Below, in pieces: positions 34,792-49,325 of a stretch of 64,000 nt of DNA. The translations under genes were made by a program, and so were the position numbers. The stretch's first letter is position 1. The number at the start of each line of letters is the position of its first letter. The notes under the pieces were generated by a model. That model made no database searches. It saw only the letters and a list, made by a program, of their open reading frames with translations, and was not told the origin of the DNA. The DNA is from Vitis vinifera (Eukaryota; Streptophyta; Magnoliopsida; Vitales; Vitaceae): assembly GCF_030704535.1 (NCBI RefSeq), contig NC_081806.1, positions 5,169,001 through 5,233,000 of the forward strand, written 5' to 3'.

Positions 34792-36186
34792 CTAGGGATC
34801 CTTGTTGTGAATGGGGGGTTTCCTGTGGGGTTGTGCGTAATCCATGACTACTATATCTTCGACAATGTCACCTTCCTTCGAATCTACAGTTTCCTCAACA
34901 TCATGTGGTGCAGATCCCAGCATCAACCGAGAATGCCTCTTCCATCCCTACACAGGCGTCAGACAAGAACATGTTACACTACAGTACATTCCATTATTTT
35001 TGTATGGGTCACTAATCATTAATTATAGTCCATTCCTTATCACTTCTACTTGCATTTCCACTCCATTTTCTTGGATTTCCCTTTAATTTACTCTTGTGCA
35101 TACCAACACAAACATGTACCACGCATGCATGCAGGTGCAGGCCATCTGCCCTTGCCATCCTCACTGAGGACATGGTGAAGGAGATGGGCCATGGATTTTC
35201 GAATCTGAAAATAGAATGTATGGAGTATTTAATTGTATACCTCTATTTTTGTTGCTTTTGTTGCCTGTTGCAAATCCTCATGAGAAGATAAAACTATAAT
35301 CTTACTTCCTGCATGTTCCAGAACTATATAATATCAATGATTGCAGTAATCTTAAGTTTAATAACACAAGAAATTAGGATAGAAAGGTGAATATTTCTCT
35401 ATGGTATACATTATACATTGAATATAAACAGAAGAACCCAATGAATGGTGTCACATGCAACAGTATGCTGTAAAATAATTGTGTCAAAGTTGTGGAAGCA
35501 AGGATACAAGAGTTGACTCAAGATTCTGGCGCTACCTCTTCTGGATATGAAGTCTGTGCATGCGAACATAAGATAAAGATCACTTCAACAGACAAAAAGG
35601 AGAGGGGTGGGAGGCTGTTTTTGCTGACTAGGTTGGAAGATGTGGGAGTGTAATAGGGGTTTGTTCAGTTATGAGGAAGGTCCTCCTAGGATAAATATGG
35701 GTATTTCTCATGCCACAAATGCCAAAAAATAGATGAACCAAGAGATGCGTTTTTTGACAGAACCTGTAGTTGTTCTTTTGCTGTCTTCCTCTTCTTTAGA
35801 AAGAGCCTCTGAACCTATTTCAATCATATTCTTTACACCACCCCAATTCTCTTGGGGATTTCTTTTGTCACTTCCCACCGGCAGTATTTGTTGTGGTTGG
35901 AGTTTCTCAGCTGTCTCCATGGAGGGTATCAGCCTTGGAGGAAGAGAAATCTTATGAACTTGATCAGCCTCCTCTACAACCTGCACCCAACCCTGAAAAT
36001 TAGACTACTTCTCATCAAATGCTTTGCTAGCCATGTTATTGAAACCTTTTAGAAGATAAAAAATCTTGCACCAACCTTGCTGAGGAGGTGGACTTCTCTG
36101 TTCTCCTTACCAATAACACCAAGATGGCGAGCGTTACATGCATGCATAGACAGACTTAGAAGAAGAAGCAGCAGCAGAGAAGACAT
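34792..36186 (-). CDS. GOLVEN / root meristem growth factor (RGF, CLEL) peptide precursor
   Basis: Three exons on the minus strand: 36186-36076 (37 codons), 35992-35837 (52) and 34947-34792 (51 plus TAG), all phase 0 with GT-AG borders, giving about 140 residues. Exon 1 is a signal peptide (MSSLLLLLLLSLSMHACNARHLG). Exon 2 is a charged variable region. Exon 3 holds GWKRHSRLMLGS, an acidic stretch, and DYAQPHRKPPIHN (34842-34804) plus KDP. That C-terminal 13-mer is the family hallmark. In this family the Tyr of DY is sulfated, a Pro is hydroxylated, and the released peptide is perceived by RGI receptor kinases to control root meristem or gravitropic growth. Exon 1 and exon 3 are firm. The exon 2 end is a choice: GTAAAG at 35836 keeps phase, while the ORF stays open to 35708. 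Confidence 0.85.
34804..34842 (-). other. Mature GLV/RGF peptide segment
   Basis: Encodes DYAQPHRKPPIHN, three residues before the precursor end. The Asp-Tyr sulfation motif and the C-terminal PPIHN match the family pattern. The acidic VEDIVVM stretch just upstream is the expected sulfotransferase/processing context. Confidence 0.88.
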
Positions 36187-36189
36187 GAT

Positions 36190-38730
36190 GAAAGATGATG
36201 ACAAGGGTCAAGGAAAGGTAATCAGGTTGAAGTTTCAGATTTACTATTGAGGTTTGTGTGTGAATTCAATGTTGGGTTTTCAAGTATTTGTACTGATAAA
36301 AAGATGAAGAGCATTAAATGCAGGTTTTGTAGGTGATGCTAGAAGTTCTTTAAGAGAACATGCAGGTGTTTGGGTGATGACCCTTGAAAACGAAATCGAA
36401 GATATTGGGGGCCTCCTTTGTCCCCTCCCCTCACGTTTTAATCAATGTGGTCCGAGCAAAGAGAAGCCCATTATAGAGGTACGTAATGAGCACTTGCATG
36501 TAGGAATAGAGAAATTTCTTCTGAAAGATAATTCAAGGTAATATATTTGCAAGATTTGATTCAAGGAGAAAATCTTTGACCTGCCCATGTGATCTATATA
36601 GGAACTCCATTCCTTTGTGTTAGATTTTACTGCTGCATTCCTTGTGACTCCTTGTTCCTTGCCTGAATCTTGCCCATCTTATTTATTTTCTTAGAAAAAT
36701 ATATATACTTACATTACCCAATTGATTTCTTTCTTATATTTGATTCCATTGATGTGGTGGGATCATCTTTATAATTAGCATTACAACCGACTCGTCTTCA
36801 AATAAGAGGTGTTGGAAGAACCATGATTAAGACTATCAAGTGGCATCACACTGTTTTTCTAAGAGAACCCATAAAAGGGTGGGTGGTAGAAATTGAATAT
36901 ATTTATTGGATGAATATAAAAATCAATTTATCTGCAAAAATATGTTGTGATGACTAATAGATCACATGTCCCTTGAAGTGAATTACGATAAAATTTCGAG
37001 CTGACCAGTAGTCTGCTAAAAAGAGCTGCATAAATTATTATGGGTTAGTGGTTTACTTCTACAAAATTGTAGTTTGGGTAGGACTATATTTTGAAATACA
37101 TATAAGTGAAATTCTTATCACCAGCAGAGGTACCTTGCTTCTCCTCATTTGTTCATAGCATTTATAGGTATTTTAAGTCTGTACTTTCATTCGGTCAACA
37201 AAAGCATATTTCGAGATTTCTTTCTTAATTAGGTTGATACAATACTTGGTTTTACAAATCCAGAGTGTTAGTACAAAATTATCATATGGCCGAATTTTCT
37301 GATATTTCCCTTGATTTGGCAAGAAATCTGCTGTTACATTGCTTGATGTTAAAATTTTCAAACCCCAATTTCAAGTTGATTAAGGCATCTTCTTTAATCC
37401 AAATTTGGCCAACTTCATAACCAGAAAAAAACAAAAACTTGATTCAGAGAGATATAGATATCAACATTCCAAGACCCACCAAATATGTTGCTATCTCGTC
37501 CATATTCAATCCATCGACAGGCCTGGTGTTGAGTTGTTTTACTGATGGAACTCTTAATCTTGATGATTGTTCATATTGGACCACTTGATTGGCCTCAGAT
37601 GCGTGTCAAAAGATGAAAAAGAAAGCACTACTACCCGACTCTAGAACAATTAAACAAAAAATGACAAAGCTAACTTAAAATTTCTAGTATGTTATTACAC
37701 ATGCACTCACTGTGCCTACATGTTGCTTAGAATATTAGGCTTACCACTTTTTTAGATGACAGAATGCACAAGGAGCCTTGATTATGTAATAGTTAGACAT
37801 GCTGTTGTTCCATAGAGACTGAAAACTTTTCAATTTTTTTACTTGATATCTCTAGGCTACTGGACTCAGTATGATTAAGAGAAAAAGGGTGCAATGCAAG
37901 GTTGGAACAGCTGGGGCCAAAAGGAGAGTGGGAGGTAGGGGAGGGAAGATTGGGAAGAGGAGACAAAGGCGCATGGCCAAACCGTCGCCTGCGCCTCTTC
38001 TATGGGACATGGAGGGTCGGGTCTCCCCTACCGTCGGTAAGCAGCATGCATTTCACATGGCATGGAGTCCATGTGCCTTCAACATATGACATCGTGCCAT
38101 GTAGACTAGGGACGACCACATCAGCTGTCCTACAAAATTACATATGCAGAGTAATACTCTTGGATTGTTAATAAGGTCTCATAAGTTTATGGCACAGAGC
38201 CATGAACAATATATTGGCCCCAAACAAAGGGAGAAGCTGGACTCGGAGTTGACAAGCATCTTGCCTCCGGCAATAAGTTAAATATTTGTGTTGGCCACAT
38301 CTCATGTGGAAGTGGAACTAGGTTCTTATCTTAATCCTGTCTCAAACTTTTTCCAACAAGAAAATTTCAGTCTTCAAATTAAAGTTACTCTAAGATAAAT
38401 TGGGTCAAAGGTCGGTTTTTAATGGGTCTTTATTTAAAATAATTGTTTACATGAACTACTTTGTTAGGAAAGACCTATATGGATGAACTCTTAGCATGCT
38501 ATTGAATTGAGTTGCAAAATTTCACCTTGGTGAAAAATTTTAGAAGACTTGAATTAAATGACAAGTCCCCAAGTGCAAGACTTCAATTATTTGATTGTGA
38601 CTCAGTCATTCATGGCACTGGAGTGGGATGAGGTTAGTGTGAAGAGTGCGTGTCAGTGGTTTAAGTGTGAGGTAATTAAGCAAGAATAGAATCAACTAAC
38701 CATTTTAAAATAATTGGGTAAGGTAAAGGG
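36190..38730. other. Intergenic DNA
   Basis: Starts with the RGF-type gene's upstream region. No gene is recognised. A GC-richer patch at 37870-38110 opens two overlapping ORFs of 72 and 89 codons without known similarity; it may belong to the Gypsy fragment that follows or be unrelated. Confidence 0.35.
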
Positions 38731-40020
38731 TCATTGATCACCCATCATCTGTTGCTGATCCACTGAGGTTTCTGCCTCAGCCAGAAGAGCCAGCCGTTCA
38801 ACCACTGGCATTGAAGGCCCTGATCCGTTTTGACCAAGGATACGCACGGAATCGCTTGAAATAGAGGGCAAGCCGGAGGGAGCTGGAGATCTTATTACTA
38901 TTCCCTTTGTGGGAGCTGGAGATTTTATTGCTATTCCCTTTGTGGAAACCTTCTTCTTCTTTCCCGCTGGGACACCAGCGGGAGGAAAGGGCGCGGAGCG
39001 TTTATCACCAGGGGCCCTCCGCAAAGTTCCCTCTTGCCTTCTTTCCTCCCATTCGTTGAGAAGTGCTCGGCGTGCTTGGGCGTCTGCCTTGCGCACCTCC
39101 GTGTAGAATGGGAGATCTTTGAGAACGAAATGCTTCCCAGACACTACCTTTTTTGGCAACTTCCCAGGGAGAATATTGGTGACGTACGCTTGAGGCTCCC
39201 GGACAACGGCTAGCAAGTTTCGCGCAGTAAGCAGCGTCTGATGATGCCTCTCGGCTGCAGTAATCTCAAATAGCTTGTTCAAGTGGTCGAAGGACGTTTT
39301 TTCCACCCACTCGACTACGCGACCCTTCTTGTCCGTACCTGCATTATCAGCAACCAAAGATGTTAGCCATCTGATAATCCCAAAATAAGAAGAACAACAG
39401 ACGAACGCCGGACAAACCCCACAAGCTGCCTTACCGGGAAACACCAGCGAACGGTTTGGGGAAAACGGTCTCTCCGGATGCTCCAGTAGCCTAGCCCAAA
39501 CACCTCGGACTAATACATGCCCCTTGGCTCCTTCCTTCGTCGAATCCGGAAGATCAGTCACCAATTGGAGAGAAGGCAGGCGGGCAGCCAAGCTGAAGAA
39601 GTCATTTTTCCCTTTCTTAATGGAGTAGATGAAAAGAACCTCCAGCAGTGAAAGGTCCAGATTGAACAGCATGCTCAGAATGCTGCGCCTCATCAACACC
39701 CGGACCATGTTGGGATGGATGTAGGCCGGGGGGATATGGGTGAAGTGAAGAAATTCTTTGAACAACGATGGGAGGGGGAACCGGAGCCCAGCATTGAATT
39801 GCTCTTTGGTGAAGTAGATAGCGTTGTCCGCAGATTTGTCAGTGGACACGGCCTCTTCGTCCACAAGCTGAACGGACACGTCATTCGGGATGCAGAAGCG
39901 TTCACAGAACTCCCTCACGTTCAGCTTGTCCAAGGATTTTTTCGCATGGACCTCTCCGGACTCATCTTTGCCGCTCTGCCTGACCGCGCTAGACGAAACA
40001 ACGTCCTTTTTAGCAGACAT
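38731..40020 (-). CDS. Antisense ORF of a Gypsy-type LTR retrotransposon (putative plant transposon protein)
   Basis: A 429-codon ORF, much GC-richer than the surrounding DNA. The product has the look of the 'putative plant transposon protein' domain often found with large Gypsy elements: LNVREFCERFCIPNDV, IYFTKEQFNAGLRFPLP, PSLFKEFLHFTHIPPAYIHP and WVEKTSFDHLNKLFEI, ending in a Lys/Pro-rich tail with a repeated KGI.I(K/R)SPAP unit. It lies opposite to the 3' LTR at 40772, the arrangement of antisense ORFs in Tat-lineage elements. A probable 96-bp intron (39434-39339; donor GTAAGG, acceptor TGCAG, phase 1) is in frame, so both spliced (397 aa) and unspliced forms stay open. Function unknown. 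The KKKKVS stretch could be a nuclear signal. Confidence 0.75.
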   Translation of the reverse strand: MSAKKDVVSSSAVRQSGKDESGEVHAKKSLDKLNVREFCERFCIPNDVSVQLVDEEAVSTDKSADNAIYFTKEQFNAGLRFPLPSLFKEFLHFTHIPPAYIHPNMVRVLMRRSILSMLFNLDLSLLEVLFIYSIKKGKNDFFSLAARLPSLQLVTDLPDSTKEGAKGHVLVRGVWARLLEHPERPFSPNRSLVFPGKAACGVCPAFVCCSSYFGIIRWLTSLVADNAGTDKKGRVVEWVEKTSFDHLNKLFEITAAERHHQTLLTARNLLAVVREPQAYVTNILPGKLPKKVVSGKHFVLKDLPFYTEVRKADAQARRALLNEWEERRQEGTLRRAPGDKRSAPFPPAGVPAGKKKKVSTKGIAIKSPAPTKGIVIRSPAPSGLPSISSDSVRILGQNGSGPSMPVVERLALLAEAETSVDQQQMMGDQ

Positions 40021-40771
40021 TTTTTAGAGTGGGGCTGAAACAGAACCTGCATGATAGAATGCCAACAGTAAAAAACAAGGACCCGACCCCACAACCCTAA
40101 TGGAAAAAACGTCCAGAAAACCTAACATAACCAGCATCCCCATCCTAACCCTTGGCTCTACCGCAAAGAAGAATCGGTAACCCACAAAAGGCGCAGGGGG
40201 GCAACAGAAACCCTAACGCACCCAAAACACAACCAGAATCCCCCGAAAAAGCCCCAAAAACCAGTACTGACCCCCAGTTGCAAGTAACTTGCCCAACAAG
40301 CCAGAAGCAACCGCAAAACAAACACAACGAGGAGAAGGCAGGAGTAGAAAACGTACCGAGCGTAAACTGGGAAAATGGAGATGAAGTTCGCGATGCAGTC
40401 ACCGTCACGACACGAGTATTGCTAGCAGAAACCCTAGAACCTCACTCACAGACGAAGATACGCAGAAGGCTGAAGAGAAAGCACTACCAGCGGAAAATGC
40501 AGAAGAAAAAATGCAAGAGTATGGCGTTCGATCTACTATTTAAAGAGAGACATCCCCTCGGTATTCTAACCGCCCAGCCGCGCCATTATTGAAAAGACAT
40601 GCTGCCTGGGAAATCCCAAGGACGGCGGCTCGTCATAAGTGCCTTGTTTCCTCTTCGCTTCCGCACACCACGTGGCCCAATGAATGCAAAAAATACCCTC
40701 AGTTTCAAAAACAATCATTTTTAACCCACCCATTTCGCCCGGGCAAAATCGGCAAGTTAAAAGGGGGGCAT
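40021..40771 (+). other. Spacer between antisense ORF and 3' LTR, with polypurine tract
   Basis: GC-rich retroelement DNA. It ends in the plus-strand polypurine tract AAAAGGGGGGCAT (about 40760-40771) directly before the LTR start TGTAGGG, which fixes the element's orientation as plus. The ORF at 40152-40592 on the plus strand is low-complexity Pro/Gln/Lys-rich; I do not count it as a gene. This DNA is likely the promoter and leader of the antisense ORF. Confidence 0.55.
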
Positions 40772-41455
40772 TGTAGGGACCCCTCCCCCGATGACACGTG
40801 GCGCGCATCGCTATCCGGAGTAACTCCATCCGGACTCCCCAAGAGGACACGTGGCACGCTCCCCTATCCGAACTCTCTCAGGGAGAAACACACGACACTC
40901 GAGAACATCACACCCGAACGATAGTATATCCTATTCGGATATGTTGTCCGGGTCATTGACTAAAGTAAGCAAGTCTTACTACGTCATTCCGACAGCCTAA
41001 CACAGCCCACGTTCCGCCACCTGCAGAGCGAAAGGACAGGAATGATGGTAAGTCACCTCCCATGATCTCTGACAGCCGTCCGAAAGGTGATGATAGCCCT
41101 GCCACCACCTAGAGGCATCATGACGAGCCAAAAAGTCTTCCCACCATTAAAGAGGGAGGCAGAGCTTCTAACACTATATAAAAGGACCTTCACATAAGGA
41201 GGAAGGTAAGTTTCCTATCCCTGAAAAAGTCAGACAGCTTAATCTCTCGAGCCATGGCAAACAAAACCATCGGAGGGTGTGTCCGGACATCTTTTATAGG
41301 GAAGACTGAACCAGAACTCAATCTTGGTTGAAAACGTGCGTCCACTTGGTAGCTACGTGGATCATCGGGACGCAAGACCTCAACAATATAGACCATTTGT
41401 ATACCAACCCCAAAGAATCAGACCTCGATATAGTCACTTTTAAAGTTCAGTCTAG
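40772..41455 (+). mobile_element. Gypsy-type 3' LTR
   Basis: Starts TGTAGGGACCCCTCCCC right after the polypurine tract. It contains ACACGTGGC twice (about 40795 and 40849), several TCCGGA/CCGGAC words and a TATA box in CTATATAAAAGGAC (about 41175), as expected for an LTR promoter. The right end is uncertain (before the T-run at 41461). No partner LTR, pol or gag is in the window, so the element is truncated or its 5' part is elsewhere. Confidence 0.72.
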
Positions 41456-41943
41456 TTTCAATTTTTTTTTTTTTTTTTTTTTGCTAAAAGCTATTTTTTT
41501 AAAAAAAATTTAAAAAAAAAAGTAAAAAATGATTATTTTTAAAGAACAAGATAGATTGTGTAAAAAAATTATTAAAAATAGTAAAATACAATAACTTTTA
41601 GTATGAGACAAAATAAGGTTAATTTCTATGAAAAATAATGTTTTTTTATTGGTCTTTTTAAGTTATAGACTGTATTAATAAAATTATCTAAAAAAGGTAT
41701 TAAATTTGATTAAATTAAAGAAAAAAAAAGGGAAAAAAAAAACATAGAATCAAAAACCAAAAAACATTTTGGCTTCTCCCATGTTCCCATGTTGTACTGC
41801 TTATGACCCTAGTAGCAAAGGAAGTGATAAAAATTAGGTTTGGGAAATAAAAATAGGGGCAAACAAAGAAGATAAAAAGCATGGAAAAAGAGGTGATAAC
41901 CACTTGGACCCATGTGCTATTTTCATAATTTTTCATCTCTCAT

Positions 41944-41993
<50 letters not shown>

Positions 41994-42750
41994 GAATTTT
42001 GGAAATTAATATATTTTTAATATACTCTTATCAAACACAAAATATTAAAATACGATTTTAATAAATGATTTAGTTTTAATTATTTAATATCCAAATTAGA
42101 TTTGATTTAATTGACTATTAAACATATAAAAACCATTCTCATAATTTTTCAATGAGTCTTTATTAATATCTTTTTTATATTAATATATATAATTTCTTTT
42201 GTATTCTTAGATATACCTAAAATAGGTAGATGTGTATAAAATGTGCATTCAAATTTTATATATTATTAATTTATTACAAAATGTTACAAATTATATCATA
42301 CAAATATTATTTAAAAAAATTGAATATGTGTATTATTTCTTATTTTATTATTATTTTAAAAAAAATTTCTTGAAACTTCTTTCATTGATATTTTTTATTA
42401 AAATTTTTATAGATATTTTTTAATATATCCATGAAATCTAACTACCAAATATTTTCATCATTAGGTATAAATTATTCTTACTCCCTTATAGGGGAGTTGT
42501 TTTATTTGTTTAATATTTAAATTATATTTGAATTCATATTTTTAACTTGATTATTATTTATGTTGTGTTTAGATTGAGTTAAATACCTTAATTTTAATAA
42601 ACATAAACATGACCCAAAAATGGTCGGTGTAACACTTCCTCTATTGATTTTTACCTAAACCTTGGGTTTTTTCAAAAAGCCCTCAACACCTAAAAATATT
42701 AAAACAATATCACAACAATTAGGATATATTTGAAAACTATTCTTCAAAAT
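41456..42750. other. Very AT-rich intergenic DNA
   Basis: Holds a T-homopolymer (41461-41482), a TAA microsatellite and AT-rich single-copy DNA. No gene is seen. Confidence 0.5.
41943..41989. repeat. (TAA)n microsatellite
   Basis: An uninterrupted ATA/TAA trinucleotide run of about 15 units. Confidence 0.95.
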
Positions 42751-42755
42751 AGTTT

Positions 42756-43249
42756 TGTTGGAAAAAGGGGATGAATGAAATTAAGTAAATCCATTGAATT
42801 AAGTAAATTCATTCATTTTTCCAGAATTCTAAGAGTCTCAAGAAGCCAAATTCATTTTGGCTTTCTGAACCTGTCTGTGTTCTTCCCTCCTTGAAGTCTA
42901 TAAATAGTGGTAGACTTTCTTTCAAAAAAATAGAACAGAAAAACTTTGGAGTATTGTCAGAGTGTTGAAGAGTTCCTTCCTTCCGTGTCCGTGATAGAGT
43001 TGAACAATTTCCAGTTCGTCGGAGTGGCTGCAGAGTGTTGTTGCTGCCATTCGAAGATCGTTTTATCCTGGGAGACAGACGCCTTGCGATTCTCAAAGCA
43101 CCTGTGGAGAAGGCGAATCTGTTTTAAGAAGATTGTGTTTTCCACAAGACTCGGTCTAATCTTCTTCCTTAATTCTCTGTTTTTTTTTTTCCAATTTTTC
43201 TTTTATTTTCTTATGAACTAACCAGTGTGTGCAGTGTGGTTGACTAACA
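42756..43249 (+). mobile_element. Solo LTR, probably Copia-type
   Basis: A 494-bp sequence starting TGTTGG and ending CTAACA (5'-TG...CA-3' with a short inverted end), flanked on both sides by AGTTT (42751-42755 and 43250-43254). It has a TATA box, TCTATAAATAGTGG at about 42896, followed by a more GC-balanced transcribed-type region. No internal sequence or second LTR is near, so this is the product of LTR-LTR recombination. The superfamily is inferred from length and 5-bp duplication. Confidence 0.85.
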
Positions 43250-43254
43250 AGTTT

Positions 43255-44987
43255 TGTATTCTTTAAAATTAAAACAATTTTTAACTCATAAAACACATAA
43301 ACGTTTGATAAAAAAAAAAAAAAGCTTTTTGAGAACTTGCATTATTTTTAAAATAATCGTGCCGTCACGTATTTGATAAAATATTTTAAGTAATAATTAA
43401 AAATATATAAAACATTTTTGACAGTATACTTAAATAAACCTCAAGTTAAAAAAAAAAATTGTTTTTCACATTTAAATCTTCAAACATAATTTTACTCTTA
43501 AAAAAAATTATAAAAAAAATTATTTTTTGAGAAGTACTTTCAAATTGGTTGCCAAACATGTCCTTCTATTTGGGCTATCATACGGGGAAATGTCCTCTGG
43601 GCTGTACAGTACCAGTTCCGGCAGCCGTATTATCACGGCAAATTTATGTTAAGAAACATATTCACTGTATCAAGTTCTTCCATTAATTCAACAAACATTC
43701 ACTCTTCATTGTAGACTAGAATATTTGCCAGCACCTCATGATTCTAGTCCTTGATGTAATCTTGGAGACAATCTGAATAAATACTCTGGGATTGGCCAGA
43801 GCCCCCCCTTCTGCCCAATCTGCTCCTACTCAAGACGGTTTTAAGTGATGGAGGATGTGTGTGACAAAACACCAATGTGCTTGTCTCCCAAAACACAAAA
43901 ATGAATCTTCTTAATTTTTTAGTCTTTCTGTTACTCGGCATTATAAGAACCATATTTTATTGAGTATTATTAGAATTCTTTTAGTTAATAGTTAATACAC
44001 ACCAAGCCCGTACACATATTAATATGAATCCAAATTGAAAAAATATGCATGATTTTAGTGGGGCTTTGGATACAATGAACCTACCAAGCTTATAAAACAG
44101 AGATGAACATGGATCATGGATGTCCAATGCAATTGCTACAAGGGAACATGGGGTGCTGCACTCTCAAAACCTGTCTCTGTCAGTCCACAACTTTTGGGCA
44201 GAAGACACAATTTGGTTCTATCTCGACTCTACAAGGACATCCATCCAGGAAAGAAATAATGGGAAGTGCTTGTTTTTATGCACACGTTTGAAAATGAAAA
44301 TCCGTTGCAAATAATTCTAAGTATCATGCACTCTCAAGTTACCGAGTAGTAAAAAATACCTAAATCATTCAAATGCTACTTCAATGACCAAAAGATGATA
44401 CCTTTAATGAGAAAGAATATATATATATAATTTTAATTATTTTTATATTTTTTTAATGCACAAGTTTGAAAAAGAAAATCCCTTGCAAATCATTCAAATT
44501 TCATTCATGTTAAGTTGCCATAGTAGTAAAAAATACTCATATTATTAAAATACCACTTCAATAACTAAAGATAATACCTTTAATGAGAAAAATAAAAAAT
44601 AATTGCAACTGGCGTAAGAGGTGGTCATAAAAGGTTGTCGAGACAATGACTTCAAAAAAAATGAAAATTTGTTGCAATTGAAATAAGTGATGCTTATAAA
44701 AGGTTGTTGAAAGAGTAATTTCAAAAACACCGTACAAGTGTTTTTTGTTTTTTTAAAATTTTTTTTAGTATAAATGTTTTTTTTTAAAAGTGTTTTGACT
44801 TTGAAAAAAACAACCTATCAAATTTAAAAAACAAAAAATATTACAAGTGATTTTTTTAATTTTTTAGAAATATTTTTAAAATTTTACCAAACCTCTAATT
44901 TTTCTTTAAAACATTTTTTTTAAAAATACATTTTAATTTTTTTTATTGTAAATACCTTTTAAAAGCATAAATAAACAAATTTTTAAT
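43255..44987. other. Intergenic DNA with small unassigned ORFs
   Basis: AT-rich except 43550-44330. There a 69-codon minus-strand ORF (43744-43953) and a 62-codon plus-strand ORF (44103-44291) occur without recognisable similarity. Two related segments (about 44270-44420 and 44455-44620, sharing TTTGAAAA..GAAAATCC.TTGCAAAT and AGATAATACCTTTAATGAGAAA) form a diverged tandem duplication. Confidence 0.4.
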
Positions 44988-45406
44988 GCGTGTTTAATAA
45001 ATCAACTTAATAACCAAAAGTAACTTAATAATTTAATTTAAATAATTAAATAAATTAAATATATTAATAAAATAATTTAATAATATAACTTAAAAATAAA
45101 AAATAATTTTAAATAATAAATAAAAATAATTTATTTATTTTTAAATCTATATTTTTATTTTACCTTTTTAATATTATTTACCCTAATTATTTTTTGGATT
45201 TCTTTAACCACTCTACAACCTCCATTATTATTACTCAACCTTCTTTGCTCTATGAAGATAAATATATCAATTTTATGATTTCAAATAGGTTTTAAGTTAA
45301 TTTTATTAAATAATCTTATTGTTTAAAAAAAAAATTAAGTAATAAGTTTTAAATTAATCGAAACTTAAAATTTAAAATAAATAATAAATAATAAATTTTA
45401 AGTCAA
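44988..45406. mobile_element. MITE family A, copy 2
   Basis: Matches 18973-19428 block by block in the same orientation: GTGTTTAATAAATCAACTTAATAAC, a TTTTATTTTACCTTTTTAA block, CTCCATTATTATTACTCAAC, CTTCTTTGCTC, GGTTTTAAGTTAATTTTA. The right terminal repeat is missing or decayed. Confidence 0.65.
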
Positions 45407-45787
45407 CATGATCCCCGAGTCAGACTGAGGAAACTCTCTCTCCCAGTAACAGTGTAGCCTTTCTGGAATCTCGATGACTTAACAAGTAAATGCATGATTC
45501 CAAATAAAAAATAAAAAGCATAAGTATGTGATTATGATTGCTCAGCGGCTTACTTAAAATCAAAAGACACTAGAAGCAAGAGATAGTATGAATTTAATTA
45601 TTTAAAGCATGAAGCAAGAGTTTCTAACATCGTGCAGGGTTTTATATACAAAATATACTGTACATATTGCCAACGACATTGTCTTCATAAAATAAGCACA
45701 ATAATGAAGGGGAATGGAGATTATCACGATGCAGGCAAAGATGGTGAACTGTCAATGAAACAACCGCAATGCCCAAAGAATCAATCA

Positions 45788-49025
<3,238 letters not shown>

Positions 49026-49304
49026 TCCTCCTGAAGTAAAAAAGAACAAAACTCTATCAATTTATTATGCATCCTTCTCTTTTATCACTTTGAAAACACT
49101 TTTCTTGCGGCTGGAAGCAATGATCAAGTTTATAATAAATATTAAGACAAGAAAAGCACTCTCAAAATGTTAACAAAATAAAAAAAATACCTTACCCAAC
49201 AACGAAAAACAAAGATTTCTTCAGAATACAACGAACCAGAATGATCAGCAAGATCATTTGAACCAAAAATTTAAATGCCAAAATCCAACAACCAAAAAAT
49301 ACAC

Positions 49305-49325
49305 AACCCTAACCCTAACCCTAAA
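49305..49325. repeat. Short telomere-type (CCCTAAA) tract
   Basis: Three tandem CCCTAA units ending CCCTAAA, inside the probable 5' untranslated intron of ATG8. Such telo-boxes are known in plant promoters and leaders of growth-related genes; here it is only three units. Confidence 0.75.

Noticed and set aside
37871-38171. ORFs of 72 and 89 codons
   Set aside because: Overlapping frames of a purine-rich patch with Arg/Lys/Gly-rich translation and no known similarity.
39715-40038. Plus-strand ORF of 107 codons
   Set aside because: Complement of the start of the antisense retroelement ORF; no independent evidence.
40152-40592. Plus-strand ORF of 146 codons, Pro/Gln/Lys-rich
   Set aside because: Low-complexity translation of retroelement spacer without family resemblance. 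The sequence is better explained as leader/promoter of the antisense ORF.
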